NCBI GenBank assembly: GCA_030562195.1
Contig: CM060201.1
Span: 28,750,067 to 28,814,066 of the forward strand
Source of the DNA: Nipponacmea schrenckii
Taxonomy: Eukaryota > Mollusca > Gastropoda > Lottiidae
DNA length: 64,000 nucleotides
Direction of reading: 5' to 3'
Shown here: positions 36,901 to 48,365 of the stretch, in pieces
How positions within the stretch are numbered: position 1 is the first letter of the stretch
How the letters are laid out: every line of letters starts with the position of its first letter
Translations under genes and position numbers: made by a program
The notes under the pieces: generated by a model
What the model saw: only the letters and a program-made list of their open reading frames with translations
Told to the model about the DNA's origin: nothing
Databases searched by the model: none

Positions 36901-39786
36901 GGCTGGAGTCAGTCGGATGATGATGATTTTGAATGGACCTGGTTTTCGGGCAAAACACCAACTATTAATACTGGACCCTTACATGATCATACACATGCTA
37001 CAAATTCTTCAGGTCTGTTCAGTTTTCTTATTATAATCGGTAAACTGTACCCTGTTGGGCATTCAAACGGAGATTTATCATACTATTTGATCTTGATGCC
37101 TTGGGTATTATTTGCAGTTCCAGGTTACACACAGTACATGTGGAATATATAATATGGCGAACACAAACGTTTGGGGGTTTCCCATTGTTCACAGCAACAA
37201 TTGTTCATGCGGACGCATGGACATTATTTTATTCCATACTCTTGGTTGAAATTAGTTTTATATTATATACAGGTCATTATCTATTTATTGAATCGTCATC
37301 TCCAAGAAAACCACTGGATAGAGCTGTTCTAGCATCACCACTCTATCAAGCTCAATATAGTAACACGTGTTTTGAATTCTGGTATCACATGCAAGGACCC
37401 GAAGAGGAAAACGGTATTTGCTATAATTTATTTCTCACTTTCGAGCTACAAATGTCGTTAAATTACTTTACTTATTCTGAAGCAATGTATTCTTCCGTTG
37501 ACAGGGCGGTTTGTGATATATTGAATATACACCAAATATTCTAAAATTGTCTAAATCCGTGAACCTTATTTTCGAAATCTTTAATAAGGTAGGCCTACAT
37601 TCCAGATTTAAAGAACAACAGTCATCTTTTTGGATAATAAACCACACAAGAAAAATCATCTTCAGTTAAATTTTCGAGCAAAAGGCCCTAAAACGCTAAA
37701 AATGTCTCAAACTATACTGGAGCTAAAAGTACAAATTGGCTGCTTATTTTTTGTTTTGCTTTATTATCTAGCTGTGGGAAGTTTGGAAGTTTTTGTTAAA
37801 CCAGAAAGTCAAACAATCAATGATATTGATCCCGAGTTTATTATGGAAGGTAATCAAGGTCCGGATTGGAAACGAGGAAGTATTTATATAGAAGGTCAAA
37901 CAGAGGTCTTTCAGGTAAATATCTGCTATACCTATTTGTGTCACAAAGTAGACGCCACTTTATCCGATGGTTGTCAGCATATTAACTAAAGTAAATCTTG
38001 ACTCGATATCAAACTGCCAAATTGAATTTAATTTGATTTAGTTTCCTTTGATGTCTTTTACACTGATTTGATTTGATTTTAATTTTTTTTTTCTTTGTTT
38101 CAGATTATAATTGTTGGTACCAGAAAGGAAGCTTTTGTAAGTGATATAGCTATCGATGATGTTAGAATGTATAATTGTTCTGAGGGTAAGAATGTACATG
38201 TATTGTTATTAGAAACTCGAAATATAAAATGAAATGAGTTTTACGGCCTACTCCTCTGCACCGGGTGAATGAGGACGGACAACACCAAACAGTGTGCAAT
38301 GAGGAGAATTTTGCCAAGACAGTGGCATAAGCCATTTTATATACTATTTCAAACTGCCGGGGGTCATGAAAGAGCACAGCCTGTTGCACACGGTGCCTCG
38401 GTTTACTTTCCGGAAGGGCAATCGGAAGGATAAGACGCTCCTTTTCAGTCCCTCAGACCTGCATCACTGATTTTGGGTAACCGGGTGGACAATATCCGCA
38501 ATTTCACCTCGACTGTTGTAGTTAAAGAGAAATAAGCTAAAACTGAGGACAATCTTAAAAGGACACTCACTTTTAATAAGTTTATATATGTCAAAGCGCC
38601 TTAACATGGAATGACAACAATGTTACATCAATTTCCGGTACTTAACCAGTAACGGAAGCTTTTGCAGAAATAGTACTTGTCTCCACGTCTTCCTCTCATG
38701 TTTTAGACAGAAAGTATAATAAGAAATATAGTGTATGTGTAATCCTATTCATATCCTCTTGTAGATTCAATCACAGATGAAACAGATAGTACAACTTCGG
38801 AGTCAATATCTAATTCTCCAGATGCGCAATCATCGGTAGTTACACAAAAAATAACATTAACGACCAATTCTGGTCCTAAAACAAATGGTACAACAAAAGC
38901 AATCAACTTTTCAACACGCAAACCTACAACTACAGTTACACCACCGCCAAACATTAAAACAACCACATCACGGTTGACGTCAAGGAAAATTCCCACAACT
39001 ATTAGAAAAACCACGTCGATTATGAAAACTTCAATGAAAACGACTCCAGAACCTAAAACCACCCAGACGGTTCGCACAACTCAAATAATAACGACAATGA
39101 GCACGTCTACGACTTTAAAGACAACAAAACGAGAAACATTCAAATCAACAATGCCGATAAAAACCACGACGACGACCAGGCGTCCAAGTTCTACGAAACC
39201 AACAATTCCACTAACAAAAACAACTGTAAAGTCAACAACACCACGCGCGGCTACGAAGTCAACAAGTTGGGATAAACAGTTCAATACATCGCCTCCTAAT
39301 AGAACAAGCAAGAAAACAAATGATACAAAGAGTTCTATTACTCCTTCAACAACGACGCCATTTACAAATATAACAAAAAAAAGCACCACAAAACAAACGC
39401 CTATAACTCCAATTACTGATGCTATTAAACCAAGATCTTCCTCAAGTACCAAAAAAGCTACTCACAGCATAACAAGCTCCGTATCCTGGCCGTCCATGGG
39501 AAGTACAACGATTCCCGGGGCTGCAACTATTGGAAATGATACGGTAAATGTTACTCGAATGGATATTGGAATTGGAGAGACGCAAACATCCTTAGGAAGA
39601 ACTGGTGGAAATTCCATGACACCTTTAATAATAGGTATATCATGTGGAATAGCTGTAGGTATAATAGTTATTGTGATTCTGGCATACATATGGGTTAGGC
39701 GCCAACGAAATAAACTATCAGATGAAACTATTGAGGAAATGGCCCCCATTACCAACGCGGAAGGTGGTTATTATCACCCGAGTTAA
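33904..39786 (+). CDS. Sushi-MAM-mucin type I membrane protein, eight exons, 645 residues
   Basis: A probable cell-surface adhesion or recognition protein. Exons: 33904-33973, 34434-34592, 35926-36090, 36857-37012, 37273-37413, 37772-37914, 38104-38185 and 38765-39786. All phases agree. In order: a signal peptide (MNIIHYSFVFFLISIFQLSV); sushi/CCP 1 (about 24-76, CVRPRIENGR to APIC); sushi 2 (77-131, GCPTIVPKDG to PSC); a MAM domain (about 136-303: CDFEKEELCGWSQ, GHYLFIESSSP, FEFWYHMQG, IAIDDVRMYNC); a Thr/Lys/Ser-rich stalk (306-590), likely O-glycosylated; a TM helix near 592-616 (IIGISCGIAVGIIVIVILAY); and a 29-residue basic-then-acidic tail ending YYHPS. All but the first and last exon junctions are phase 1 or intra-MAM, which suits domain shuffling. 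No defects seen. No single named orthologue is recognised. Confidence 0.92.
38225..38500 (+). repeat. GAAATGAAATG-headed repeat (copy 3), in intron 7 of the sushi-MAM gene
   Basis: Starts AAATGAAATGAGTTTTACGG and continues CCTACTCCTCTGCACCGGG. The head matches copies at 3541-3770 (reverse) and 15359. It is higher in GC than the surrounding intron, consistent with an insertion. Confidence 0.5.
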
Positions 39787-40725
39787 AACAAATCAAGAAA
39801 ACACTTCATGTGAATATGTACTTATAGAGAATCGATGAATTTTAGTAAGACGCATGGTGATTTTGATCGAGATCTGAGATTGATAAACATTGATCGAGAG
39901 TCAACTTTAAACGTTGGTACTGATGAGTTATTTTATGTCACATTTGCCAAATTTAATAATGGTTTAAGGAAAGGTTTATTAATGTGATATTGTGATCAAC
40001 TTTGCCTTTTTAAGGCAAACTGTTTTTTATTTGTGTAAAAAATGAAACTTTGCATTACATGTGTTGGACAAAATAGTTCGATCGCCGCTTATACACAGAT
40101 GCCAGTTATTTCCAAGTGCATTTGTTTACGCCACTGCCATATTATTATTATTAGTCAAGAATTAAAACTATTTATGTAATGAGCATGACATTATCTGTAG
40201 ATAATAAGGTGTTTTACGAGCGTTCCGACTACAATCAAGATCTGTATCTGAAGTTAGGATGCTATAAAGCATGTTCTGATAATATCAATATAAAAGGCTA
40301 TTTATTTTTCGCGGTAGAAAACCATAAGGAAATACTGTATGTGGTTATATTATTCAACCCCTTCAGTTAACATAACATAAAGGTCATGGAATGATGCTAA
40401 TTCCATTTCCCAGTTATGAAAATGCAGCTTATGCAGACAGGTTCCGTCTACCTTACATTGAACTAACGCTTGACAACTTCATATCATTGTTATCAACAAC
40501 CACCAGCACTACCTGAGCAACCACCAACGCCCATAATATTATTGATGTAAATACAATATTTGTACATAAAAATGTTGCCATTTATAGTTTGTATTAAATG
40601 TTGTATACACAATTTACATTTCATATCAAATACCTTTTAGAGATTCCGCATAAAACAAAATTAATGTTCATTTCAGCTAGTTCGTAGTCAAGCACAATCT
40701 TCGATGATCTCCCAATAAGACTTAG
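39787..40725. other. 3' flank shared by two convergent genes
   Basis: This holds the 3' UTRs of the sushi-MAM gene (plus) and the Tctex1 gene (minus). No further gene recognised. Poly(A) signals could not be fixed with confidence. Confidence 0.5.
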
Positions 40726-41283
40726 TCACTCCAAATAAACTCCATAGACCGAAGCTGTACAAAACAATGACGGGTTTTTAAAAGTATAGGTGGCAAAGGT
40801 ATCGGTCTTTACGTCCCAGGCACATCGACTAGCGACCATTACTCCTTGTTCCTTTCGTTCACCTATAATAACACTAACAACTACCTTATATCGTCCATAG
40901 TTTAAATGTCTCACTTGGTCCTTTATATCATCACTAAGTAAAGTTGTCATTGTTTGACAGCATTTACTGTTGTATTGAAAACCATCCAAGTGCTTCTCTA
41001 ACACGTTCTTGATGATTTTGTAAGCCTCGGAGGTGACAAAGTAAGTGGTTGGCTCCATACGATACGTTGGTTGTAGTGGCATCACATGTGGAGCAAAGTT
41101 AGCATCACTGTTTCTGGAAAGCAACGGTTTTTTAATAGCACGTCTGGAGGACAGTAAGGTATTTAGATTCAACCCACCAATAGGAGGTAGCATGCTTTTT
41201 CTTCTTCCACTAGGTGAAGGATTTTCGTCTGGTACATGAATGTGTTCCGATTTTATATCGGATATAACTGACGCTTTACGCAT
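40726..41283 (-). CDS. Tctex1-type dynein light chain (Tctex1 domain-containing), 185 residues
   Basis: A probable light chain of dynein, acting in cytoplasmic or axonemal cargo or motor assembly. The start is the ATG at 41281-41283 (AAAATGCGT); upstream in-frame codons have no ATG. A basic, Ser/Pro-rich N-terminus of about 75 residues precedes the Tctex1 fold: PTYRMEPTTYFV, then AYKIIKNVLEKHLDGFQYN, LSDDIKDQVRHLNYGRYK, VVVSVIIGERKEQGV, ASRCAWDVKTDTFATYTF and the C-terminal CTASVYGVYLE. The length and long N-terminal extension resemble TCTEX1D/DYNLT5-type proteins rather than short DYNLT1. It is a single intact exon and may be a retrocopy or a natural intronless gene. Confidence 0.93.
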   Translation of the reverse strand: MRKASVISDIKSEHIHVPDENPSPSGRRKSMLPPIGGLNLNTLLSSRRAIKKPLLSRNSDANFAPHVMPLQPTYRMEPTTYFVTSEAYKIIKNVLEKHLDGFQYNSKCCQTMTTLLSDDIKDQVRHLNYGRYKVVVSVIIGERKEQGVMVASRCAWDVKTDTFATYTFKNPSLFCTASVYGVYLE

Positions 41284-42796
41284 TTTGACTAAATGTATCT
41301 TCCAGCGATCACAAAATAATGTTCGCAAAACGTTAATAAGTTTAATCGTTTATTGAACACCTTTCTCGTCTGAAGCCTTTAGACTAACTAAGTCTTTGTG
41401 AAATATAACCTTCACTTCACGCGTAGACACATAAATACTATTTGCGATATACAACTAAATACTATGATAATATATAAGTGATTTAATCTATTTGTTTACT
41501 GATTTAGTTACCCGAATTATCCACCCCAATTCTAATTAAAGAAATGACAGGTTAAAGGCACGGTATGATGAAAAGCCACAAATTATTAAGAATAAAAAAA
41601 AAATCAGTTCTAGTTACATGTATGAATACTTTCCTAAAGAGACGCTAAGTCTGCATAGATATACGGAATCTACATGAAAATGTTCACACGAAATAAATTC
41701 CATGTACTTTAAGGATGAATTGATGTTTTAATATAATAGGGTATGGTTCACCATTTTCGGCAATCGATTTCGGTCTTGAATATCTGTACACAGGTCTTCA
41801 AAATCCCTCCAAATATACTTCCATCTAGACGTTTCCGTTCTATTTTTATATGTATCTTTTCAATATATGTCGACATTTTACCTTCAATCACACTGAAATA
41901 CACTGAGCTGTGAGTCATCTAAGACGTTAGTACTTTGATTTGATTTTTTTAACGTGACGTGAAAGTGTTTGTGTTTTCATATTGTGTCAATTCGAAATAC
42001 ATGCATGTAACCCTTATAACCTTAGATGCTTTCCAATTTATAATTTGTCACCTTCTTTAAGAGCTGTTTTGATATTGATATTCTTTATGGGCTGTTTTGA
42101 TTCGGGTAAATAGGCTATGCTAATCGACTTATATTTGTTCTGGATTATTCGGATTAGTAACAAAATTAAGCGCATTTTCTGCAATCTCTTGATCTATCTA
42201 CGTAATTGGTTTGTGTAGTGAAGCAAAGTTCATTAAAGGGATATGAAAATATATTTGTCACATTGAATGAAACACCTAGCATCTTATGATATCTTTTTAA
42301 CATCTCGAATTTTTTGTATTCTCTTTCAGAGTATTGAGAACACTTCAGTTTGTGTGCATTTACCATTCCGATTTCCAATTTTATGTTGTTCTTTTGTGCT
42401 TAAAATTCCAAAAATGTATAGTTATTGTCTGAACTAGAACAACAAAAACCGCAACTACACACAGCAGAAGAAACATTAGAATAGTGCAAATAAGAGGTCT
42501 CCCGTGGACCCAACGAAGATAAATAATAATAATTTGTGCATAATATTTGGTACTGTGGCCATTCAATATAAAGTTCCCTGCTAGTCTATGATACACTATG
42601 AGACACCCACTTGTAACCATTCTAATATGACAATACTCATATATTGAAATATTTTTAAAATCTTTAGCTACGAACCACGAATAACAATAACAGTCAATAA
42701 TTTATAATAATATATTAATTTTTTTATTATCAATATGATCAATGTTATTTTATTTACAATGAACCATGATATAATATTCTAATTTATTCTCTTTAT
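41284..42796. other. Intergenic DNA between the Tctex1 gene and the Met/Gly-rich cluster
   Basis: No firm gene. A minus frame at 42381-42620 contains a hydrophobic run (ILMFLLLCVVAVFVVLV) that could be a membrane segment, but it has no signal, domain or neighbouring exon. The left end holds the promoter region of the minus-strand Tctex1 gene. Confidence 0.45.
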
Positions 42797-43156
42797 TTAA
42801 ATAATTTGACTTGGATCTTGTCCACCAACAGCAGGATTTCCAAATCCAACACCACCAAATCCCATAGCACCATAAGGTGACATACCACCCATCATTCCTA
42901 AACCTCCCATCATTCCTAATCCACCATATCCTCCCATCATTCCTAATCCACCATATCCTCCCATCATTCCTAAACCTCCCATCATTCCCAATCCACCATA
43001 CATCATAGGATTGTACATAGCAGCCATAGGGTTCATCATACCATACATAGCCATAGGGTTCATCATTCCCATTCCATACATTCCTAGTCCACCTCCATAC
43101 ATACCAGCATTAGCAACAGCCAATAAACAGGCGACAGCAACAACTAATTTCATCAT
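42797..43156 (-). CDS. Secreted Met/Gly-rich protein A, 119 residues
   Basis: A small extracellular structural-type protein. It has a signal peptide (MMKLVVAVACLLAVANA), then GMYGGGLGMYGMGMMNP, two MMNPMA blocks, and tandem GGLGMM/GGYGGLGMM units. It ends in a conserved tail with SPYGAMGFGGVGF and GGQDPSQII. The mature part has no Cys or Lys and is dominated by Met, Gly and Tyr. The coding exon begins exactly at the splice acceptor (TTTACAG then ATGATG). The intron is 43157-43676 and a noncoding first exon lies upstream. Head-to-head with copy B. A shell, radular or mucus matrix role is inference from composition only. Confidence 0.93.
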   Translation of the reverse strand: MMKLVVAVACLLAVANAGMYGGGLGMYGMGMMNPMAMYGMMNPMAAMYNPMMYGGLGMMGGLGMMGGYGGLGMMGGYGGLGMMGGLGMMGGMSPYGAMGFGGVGFGNPAVGGQDPSQII

Positions 43157-43676
43157 CTGTAAACAAAAATAATGCAATTTGTAAGTGGTTCAAGTGATGC
43201 AATGGCGGCGTCAGCCTCTGGAGACTGAAAAGTTTAAAAAGTGAACTGTTGAGTTTTTATGTTAAAAAAAAAACCTTTAAGTTGCCGTGTTTTCTCATTT
43301 GTATGCGACATTATGTATTAAATGTATTTATACATTATAGTTACATAAATATAACTCTTCAAGTTTACAATTTTATACTTTTCTGAAACGATTGCATACT
43401 TGATTAGGGATCGCTAATAAACTTCCATCCTTTCTTAAAACTTAATTCGTGGATCAATTTCACCCAATTGAACATTCATTGGTAGTTGAAAATCAGTGGA
43501 GGAGTAAGCCAATGACGCTGTTCTCGCGAGAAAAAATTGCATTTAGCTCTTATTCAATGAAGGCCACATAGGTCCTGACTGCAAACACTATTTAAATCAC
43601 ATTAGAATTTTTTTTTGGCCAAATGGAAAACATCAAATCCTTTCAAATTACCCGAATTAATTAAAACCTGTCTCAC

Positions 43677-43770
43677 CTTTTTTATTTTCTATTTCCTAGT
43701 TTTCCAAACAGTGTAAACGAAATGTCAAGACTACAAGTGACAATATCGAAGAAAGAGGCGATATTTATAG
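43677..43770 (-). promoter_or_regulatory. TATA box and noncoding first exon of copy A
   Basis: Minus-strand TATA (CTATAAATA) at 43762-43770. About 25-30 bases downstream begins a noncoding exon that ends at a GTGAGA donor (43671-43676). The geometry matches copies C and E, though the sequence is more diverged. The transcription start is inferred. Confidence 0.65.
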
Positions 43771-43953
43771 TAGTTTAAAATCAATTAATCTATAATTATG
43801 TTAATTATTGATAATTAAATTGACGTCATTCAAATATCGAATATTATCTAATAAATTTAAATCTTATGAATACATGAATGGATTTTATAATATTACTAAT
43901 GAAAATCATCCATAATTTTTTTAATTAACATTCCAATAATTATCTAGAGAGAC
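43771..43953. promoter_or_regulatory. Bidirectional promoter core of pair A/B
   Basis: Lies between two outward-facing TATA boxes. It contains the palindrome TGACGTCA at 43821-43828, the CRE/ATF-type consensus, and many TAAT-containing AT-rich blocks. The same palindrome sits at the same relative place in pairs C/D and E/F. Confidence 0.75.
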
Positions 43954-44030
43954 TATATAAGCGCTTTATTAAAATAAATTTGATACACTTTGTTGAAATT
44001 AGCTAACCAAGCAATCACTAAATAAATAAG
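43954..44030 (+). promoter_or_regulatory. TATA box and noncoding first exon of copy B
   Basis: TATATAA at 43954-43960. The exon ends at 44030 (AAATAAATAAG) before the donor GTAGGT, and the intron runs 44031-44379. Start of transcription inferred about 25-30 bases after the TATA box. Confidence 0.7.
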
Positions 44031-44379
44031 GTAGGTGACTTCGTGGTAAAATTGTAACGAGTTTCATACGGATAGATGTACAAAAGCGTAAAATGGTTAT
44101 CAGCTACACGATTATACTGTTATTCTAGTCAAAAATAACGCGTAGAGTGGTATCCATTGTAGACCTACATTAAAAATTCATTAGAAGTTTAGATCGCAAA
44201 GCATTAATTTTCGCGGAAGAAATTGCCTTTACTTTGTGCGAGCTTTTGCACATCTCGTTAGATTTTCATGTCACCTGGTGAGAACAACTGATTAATATAT
44301 TTGATTACCTTATTGACAACGTTTGAGAGCTCTAAGAGGTAGTATTCTTATAATGCATTTTTTTTTATCTTGATTACAG

Positions 44380-44757
44380 ATGATGAAATTGGTTGTTGCT
44401 GTCGCCTGTTTATTAGCTGTTGCTAATGCTGGTATGTATGGAGGTGGACTAGGAATGTATGGAATGGGAATGATGAACCCTATGGCTATGTATGGTATGA
44501 TGAACCCTATGGCTGCTATGTACAATCCTATGATGTATGGAGGTTTAGGCATGATGGGAGGTTTAGGAATGATGGGAGGTTTAGGAATGATGGGAGGTTA
44601 TGGTGGATTAGGAATGATGGGAGGATATGGTGGATTAGGAATGATGGGAGGATTAGGAATGATGGGTGGTATGTCACCTTATGGTGCTATGGGATTTGGT
44701 GGTGTTGGATTTGGAAACTCTGCTGTTGGTGGACAAGATCCAAGTCAAATTATTTAA
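44380..44757 (+). CDS. Secreted Met/Gly-rich protein B, 125 residues
   Basis: Same family as copy A: identical signal peptide, MMNP blocks, Gly-Met repeats and C-terminal tail (GGQDPSQII). It has one more GGLGMM unit than copy A, and GNSAVGG where most copies have GNPAVGG. ATGATG follows directly after the acceptor ATTACAG. Poly(A)-type AATAAA motifs overlap and follow the stop (TTTAAATAAAGAGAATAAAG). Divergent from copy A with about 1.2 kb between start codons. Confidence 0.93.
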   Translation: MMKLVVAVACLLAVANAGMYGGGLGMYGMGMMNPMAMYGMMNPMAAMYNPMMYGGLGMMGGLGMMGGLGMMGGYGGLGMMGGYGGLGMMGGLGMMGGMSPYGAMGFGGVGFGNSAVGGQDPSQII

Positions 44758-44934
44758 ATAAAGAGAATAAAGTAGAATATTATATCATGGTTCATTGTAA
44801 ATAAAATAAATAAAAAACATATAATTTGTAGTAACTTCATAGACTGTTTAGATGTTTAACGTATTACTAACATATGAATTTGCAAAATCCCGTGGTTAGA
44901 ATCATTCAACGAGAAAGGCCCTTTGGATGTGTTC

Positions 44935-45182
44935 ATTTCCATGCACGATTAAAAGAAGAAAATCCTTGAGTGAAGTCATTTCCACATCAGATAAACATAT
45001 TATGATCAGTCATATCCACGTCAGATAATCTTTGATTCAAGTCATTTCCGAATCAGATCTAATCCGAGTTATTTCCATGCCAGATAAAAACAATCTTGGA
45101 ATTAAGTCATTTCCACACCAGGTTAACATCTGATAAGAGTATCTTTTTTCCCACACCAGATTAAAATCTGATCAGAGTCATC
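44935..45182. repeat. 33-bp minisatellite, left block
   Basis: Degenerate copies of CAGATTAACATCTGATCAGA plus GTCATTTCCACAC. The block is cut by a LINE fragment starting near 45183 and resumes at about 52640 with a matching junction (GAGTATCTTTTTTCC occurs at both 45138-45152 and 52672-52686). Confidence 0.85.
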
Positions 45183-45477
45183 AGTTATAGAGGAATAACA
45201 TTATTAAGCTGTGAAGGGAAATTATTCACAGCATGTCAGATTAATAGATTATCTAATTATATAGAAAGTGTAGGCATCCTTGGTCAGCAACAAGCAGGAT
45301 TTCGAAGTGGCTAATCCACTCAAGATCATATATTTCTTTACATAGTTTTATTGAACTATATTTATCAAAACGCAAACGAATCCACTGCGCATTTATTGAC
45401 TTTAAAACATGCTTCGACATAATTGATAGAGCCTCATTGTTTACAAAATTATTATCGAATGGTCTACAAGGAGAATT
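45183..45477 (+). pseudogene. LINE reverse-transcriptase fragment (5' part)
   Basis: Plus-strand translation, with one internal stop and a frameshift, gives RGITLLSCEGKLFTA, then QQQAGFRSG, STQDHIF and FIDFKTCFDII: LINE RT motifs 1-2 and the first catalytic block. It stops at the left end of the pogo-like element. The C-terminal remainder is at 52250-52640, on the far side of that element. The central RT region is missing. Confidence 0.8.
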
Positions 45478-45503
45478 AGGGTAAAGGAGGGTAATTTCGC
45501 GCA

Positions 45504-46126
45504 CTTCGGGAAAAATAACCTAGACCAGCTTATCCAGCCTTTCTTCACAAAGGCGCAATTGTTTCTAAGGAAGGAAACTTTCTACACGTCATAAATTTGT
45601 AATCTTTATTGTGATTGGACAATGCGAGTGACCTTGAGAAGATGAAATACCTCGATCTCTAAAGTGGGGTATATTTTAGGATTGTCGTGTTTCGATTGTT
45701 AATGCTAGTTATATGTCATATGTTCCTTTTAAAAAAGTCCCGATAGGTCGTCAATCAACTCCAGTATATTGATATTCCTTAATCAGCACAATCTACGATA
45801 CTATTTATAGTAACAATCATGGCTCCTGTCTATTAAACTGAATGAATGATCGCTCGAAATGACAATATTAGTGATTGTGTTTTCATTGTTAATTGATTGG
45901 TAGCTCAAATTGTTTAATTACCCTTTTGATTTACCGTCGATTATTATTATTATATACATCCTGATGATAAATAGCTGGAAAAATATAAAAATTCTTCTGT
46001 CAATGGATACCTAATGATAGATCCTGTAATATGAGAACATTAAAGAATAAATTTTGTACATGTACCTGCAAGAAATTGAAAGATATTAGAGAAAGTAAAT
46101 TTGCTGGAATATAAATCTTAATTCGT
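45504..46126. other. Remaining 3' part of the pogo-like element
   Basis: Lies between the pogo left terminus and the Penelope-like ORF3 stop. It should contain the Penelope 3' end and the pogo 3' UTR. No domain or boundary could be recognised. Confidence 0.4.
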
Positions 46127-48365
46127 TTATAAAATATTGGATTGTTGAGGGTCAAGTCTACCATGGACTAGGATATTACTGAGGTTTTTGTTTCTTCTAT
46201 AGGCTGTTACAAGTCGCTTGCTGTAAACATGGGGATATTGATCTTGAAGTTTCTGGTAGTGGCGTCTAACGATATGGGAGGCATTGGTGGCAGTATGGTT
46301 GTAGATGGCAACAAAGGGTATTATCTGGTTATCGTGCCGTATATTTAATCCATTTGGGTGTACGGTTTGAAGTTGGTCCATCCAATAACTCTCGCGTTGT
46401 AGTCTTCTTTGCTTGGGCTTGATATTGATCATAGGTTGTATCTTTTCGATTGGCATAATCAATAAGTCTTCAATGGAATGGTCGGGTAGATTAAAGTGAT
46501 TTGAAATTGGTCTATTTTTGCCATGTACTATATCGTACCGATGGCCATTAAATCGAGTCCGTAACGCGTTTTAGTTTCTCCAATGTACTGTACGTCGCAT
46601 TTTTTACATGAAATTAGGTAAATAAGGTTTTGGTCGCCGCATGAAAGTTGGTCAGCCATAAGAAAAGTTTTGTCAGTTTTATTGTTTTTAAAGAAATGAG
46701 AAATAGGTACATGTTCGCAGGTACGACACGCAGAACCACCACAAGGTTTTGAGCCAAATCCAGTCGGTGGAGGAGGGGGGTCATGTTTTTTCTGAAGTTG
46801 TAAAAACGTGTCGTTTTTAATTTTGCGTAAAAATCGTTTTGAGTAACCCCTCTCTCGCAATTTACTAAAAACTAGATTGCACGCGGAATCAAAATCGGTC
46901 TGTTGTGTACAAATCCTATGGAACCTTAGGATTTGTGATTTTATTATCGCAGAAAATGTATGCTTCGGGTGAAACGAGCTTTTAAACAAAAGTTGGTGTG
47001 TATCGGTTGCTTTGAAGAATACTTTTACATCTACTTTAGAAGATTGTTCGAAATCATTTCCCTTGAACACCGTAGTGTCCAAGAAATCCATACTATTGTC
47101 GCTAATGTTTGCCGTTAATTTAACTGAAGGGTGGTGGTTGTTTAGAATTTCAAAATATTGCCAAAAGTTTTCTAATGATTCAGTCCAAATAATAAAAATG
47201 TCGTCGAGAAATCTACCATAAAAAAGAGGTTTAAAAGGTGAAATTTGGTCTATTTCGCGTTCCCACTCGGCCATAAAGATGTTCGCGTAGCTAGGAGCAA
47301 ATCGTTTGCCCATAGCTGTTCCAGAAATTTGAAGATAAGTTTTTCCGCGTTAAACATATTTCAAGAAGTTCTAAAATTTCTTTATCTGGTCTTTCATCGG
47401 AAGGATTTCTATGAAAGGCTTTACGGACAGCGTCTAAACCAACATTGTTATCAATTTTGGTATACATACTCGAAACATCTAAAGATATAAAAAATGCATT
47501 AGGCGGAATATCTAATTTTTTTCAATAAAGTCGTTAGTATTTTTAAGATATGATGGATGTTTACATGCCAAAGGTAATAAAAAATAATCGATATATTCAG
47601 AAACTTGGTATGACTCACTAGCGCAATCGGAAATAATCGGTCTGCCTTTCGGAATCTTATTCGAGACGCTCCATTCGGTTTCGGGATTCTTGTGGATTTT
47701 CGGTAATGAATAAATATGGCGTTGACGTGCATTTGGTTTCGCGGAAAGATAGTCAAATTGTGCATCGGAAAGAATCTTCTTTGTTACTAGTGTTTTCAAA
47801 ATATCATTGATATTTTTCGCAGTTTCCATGAAAATTGGTCTATCTAGTTCACGATAATGATGTTGGTTGCTTAATTGTTTTTCTAATTCAAAAATATAGT
47901 CCGCGCGATTCTGTATTACACAGCAACTGCCTTTGTCACTTTTACGGATTATGATGCTGTCATCATTCTTTAAGATCTTGGGATTTTTACGTTCAAAGTT
48001 GGTTAAATTATTCTTCTCTTGTACCAAAGGTAACCGAGAGACTTCATCATACATTTCATCGCAAATATTAAGAATACCATTGTCTATCGCACTATCTGGT
48101 GGATTCCAATCAGTTTTTTCAACAAATTTGGTACGCTTACCGCGGCCAAGACGTTCACGAAAGAAAAAAATGAGTTTGAATACTCGTTGGATTTCTATAA
48201 CCGACGATAAAATTGGTGAATTAGACAATGGTTTTGACACGGGAATATAAGTTAAACCAGAAGTCTTTCTTCAACGGGAGAAAGTGTGCGCGTACTAAGA
48301 TTCAATATTGTTCGGCCTAATTTTAGATTACTTTCTCCCGCATCTAGTTTAAATGAGAGACCCAT
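46127..48365 (-). pseudogene. Penelope-like RT plus GIY-YIG endonuclease (ORF3), frameshifted
   Basis: The start is ATG at 48363-48365 (MGLSFKLDAGE), overlapping the end of ORF2. Motifs: LSPVEERLL, IRKSDKGSCCVIQ, YSLPKIHKNPE, GRPIISDCASES, LDVSSMYTKID (catalytic Asp), SGTAMGKRFAPSYANIFM, YGRFLDDIFIIW (catalytic DD), LRFHRICTQQTDF, CGGSACRTC (zinc-binding linker), NLIYLISCKKC..YIGETK (GIY-YIG) and RFNGHRYDI. A C-terminal tail ends near 46127. Frameshifts fall near 48265, 47515, 47345 and 46553. The RT type with KIHK and GRPI blocks and a C-terminal GIY-YIG is diagnostic for Penelope-like elements. Confidence 0.88.

Noticed and set aside
38745..39755. Long minus-strand open frames (Val/Phe-rich)
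   Set aside because: Antisense shadows of the Thr/Pro-rich stalk exon of the sushi-MAM gene.
42381..42620. Minus-strand ORF with a hydrophobic run
   Set aside because: One possible membrane segment but no flanking exons, domain or clear start context; too weak to call.
44310..44552. Ile/Pro-rich frames opposite the Met/Gly-rich genes (also near 54521, 55705, 62352, 63726)
   Set aside because: Reverse complement of Gly-Met repeats; composition explains them fully.
45253..45504. Minus-strand ORF near the pogo end
   Set aside because: Antisense to the plus-strand LINE RT fragment.
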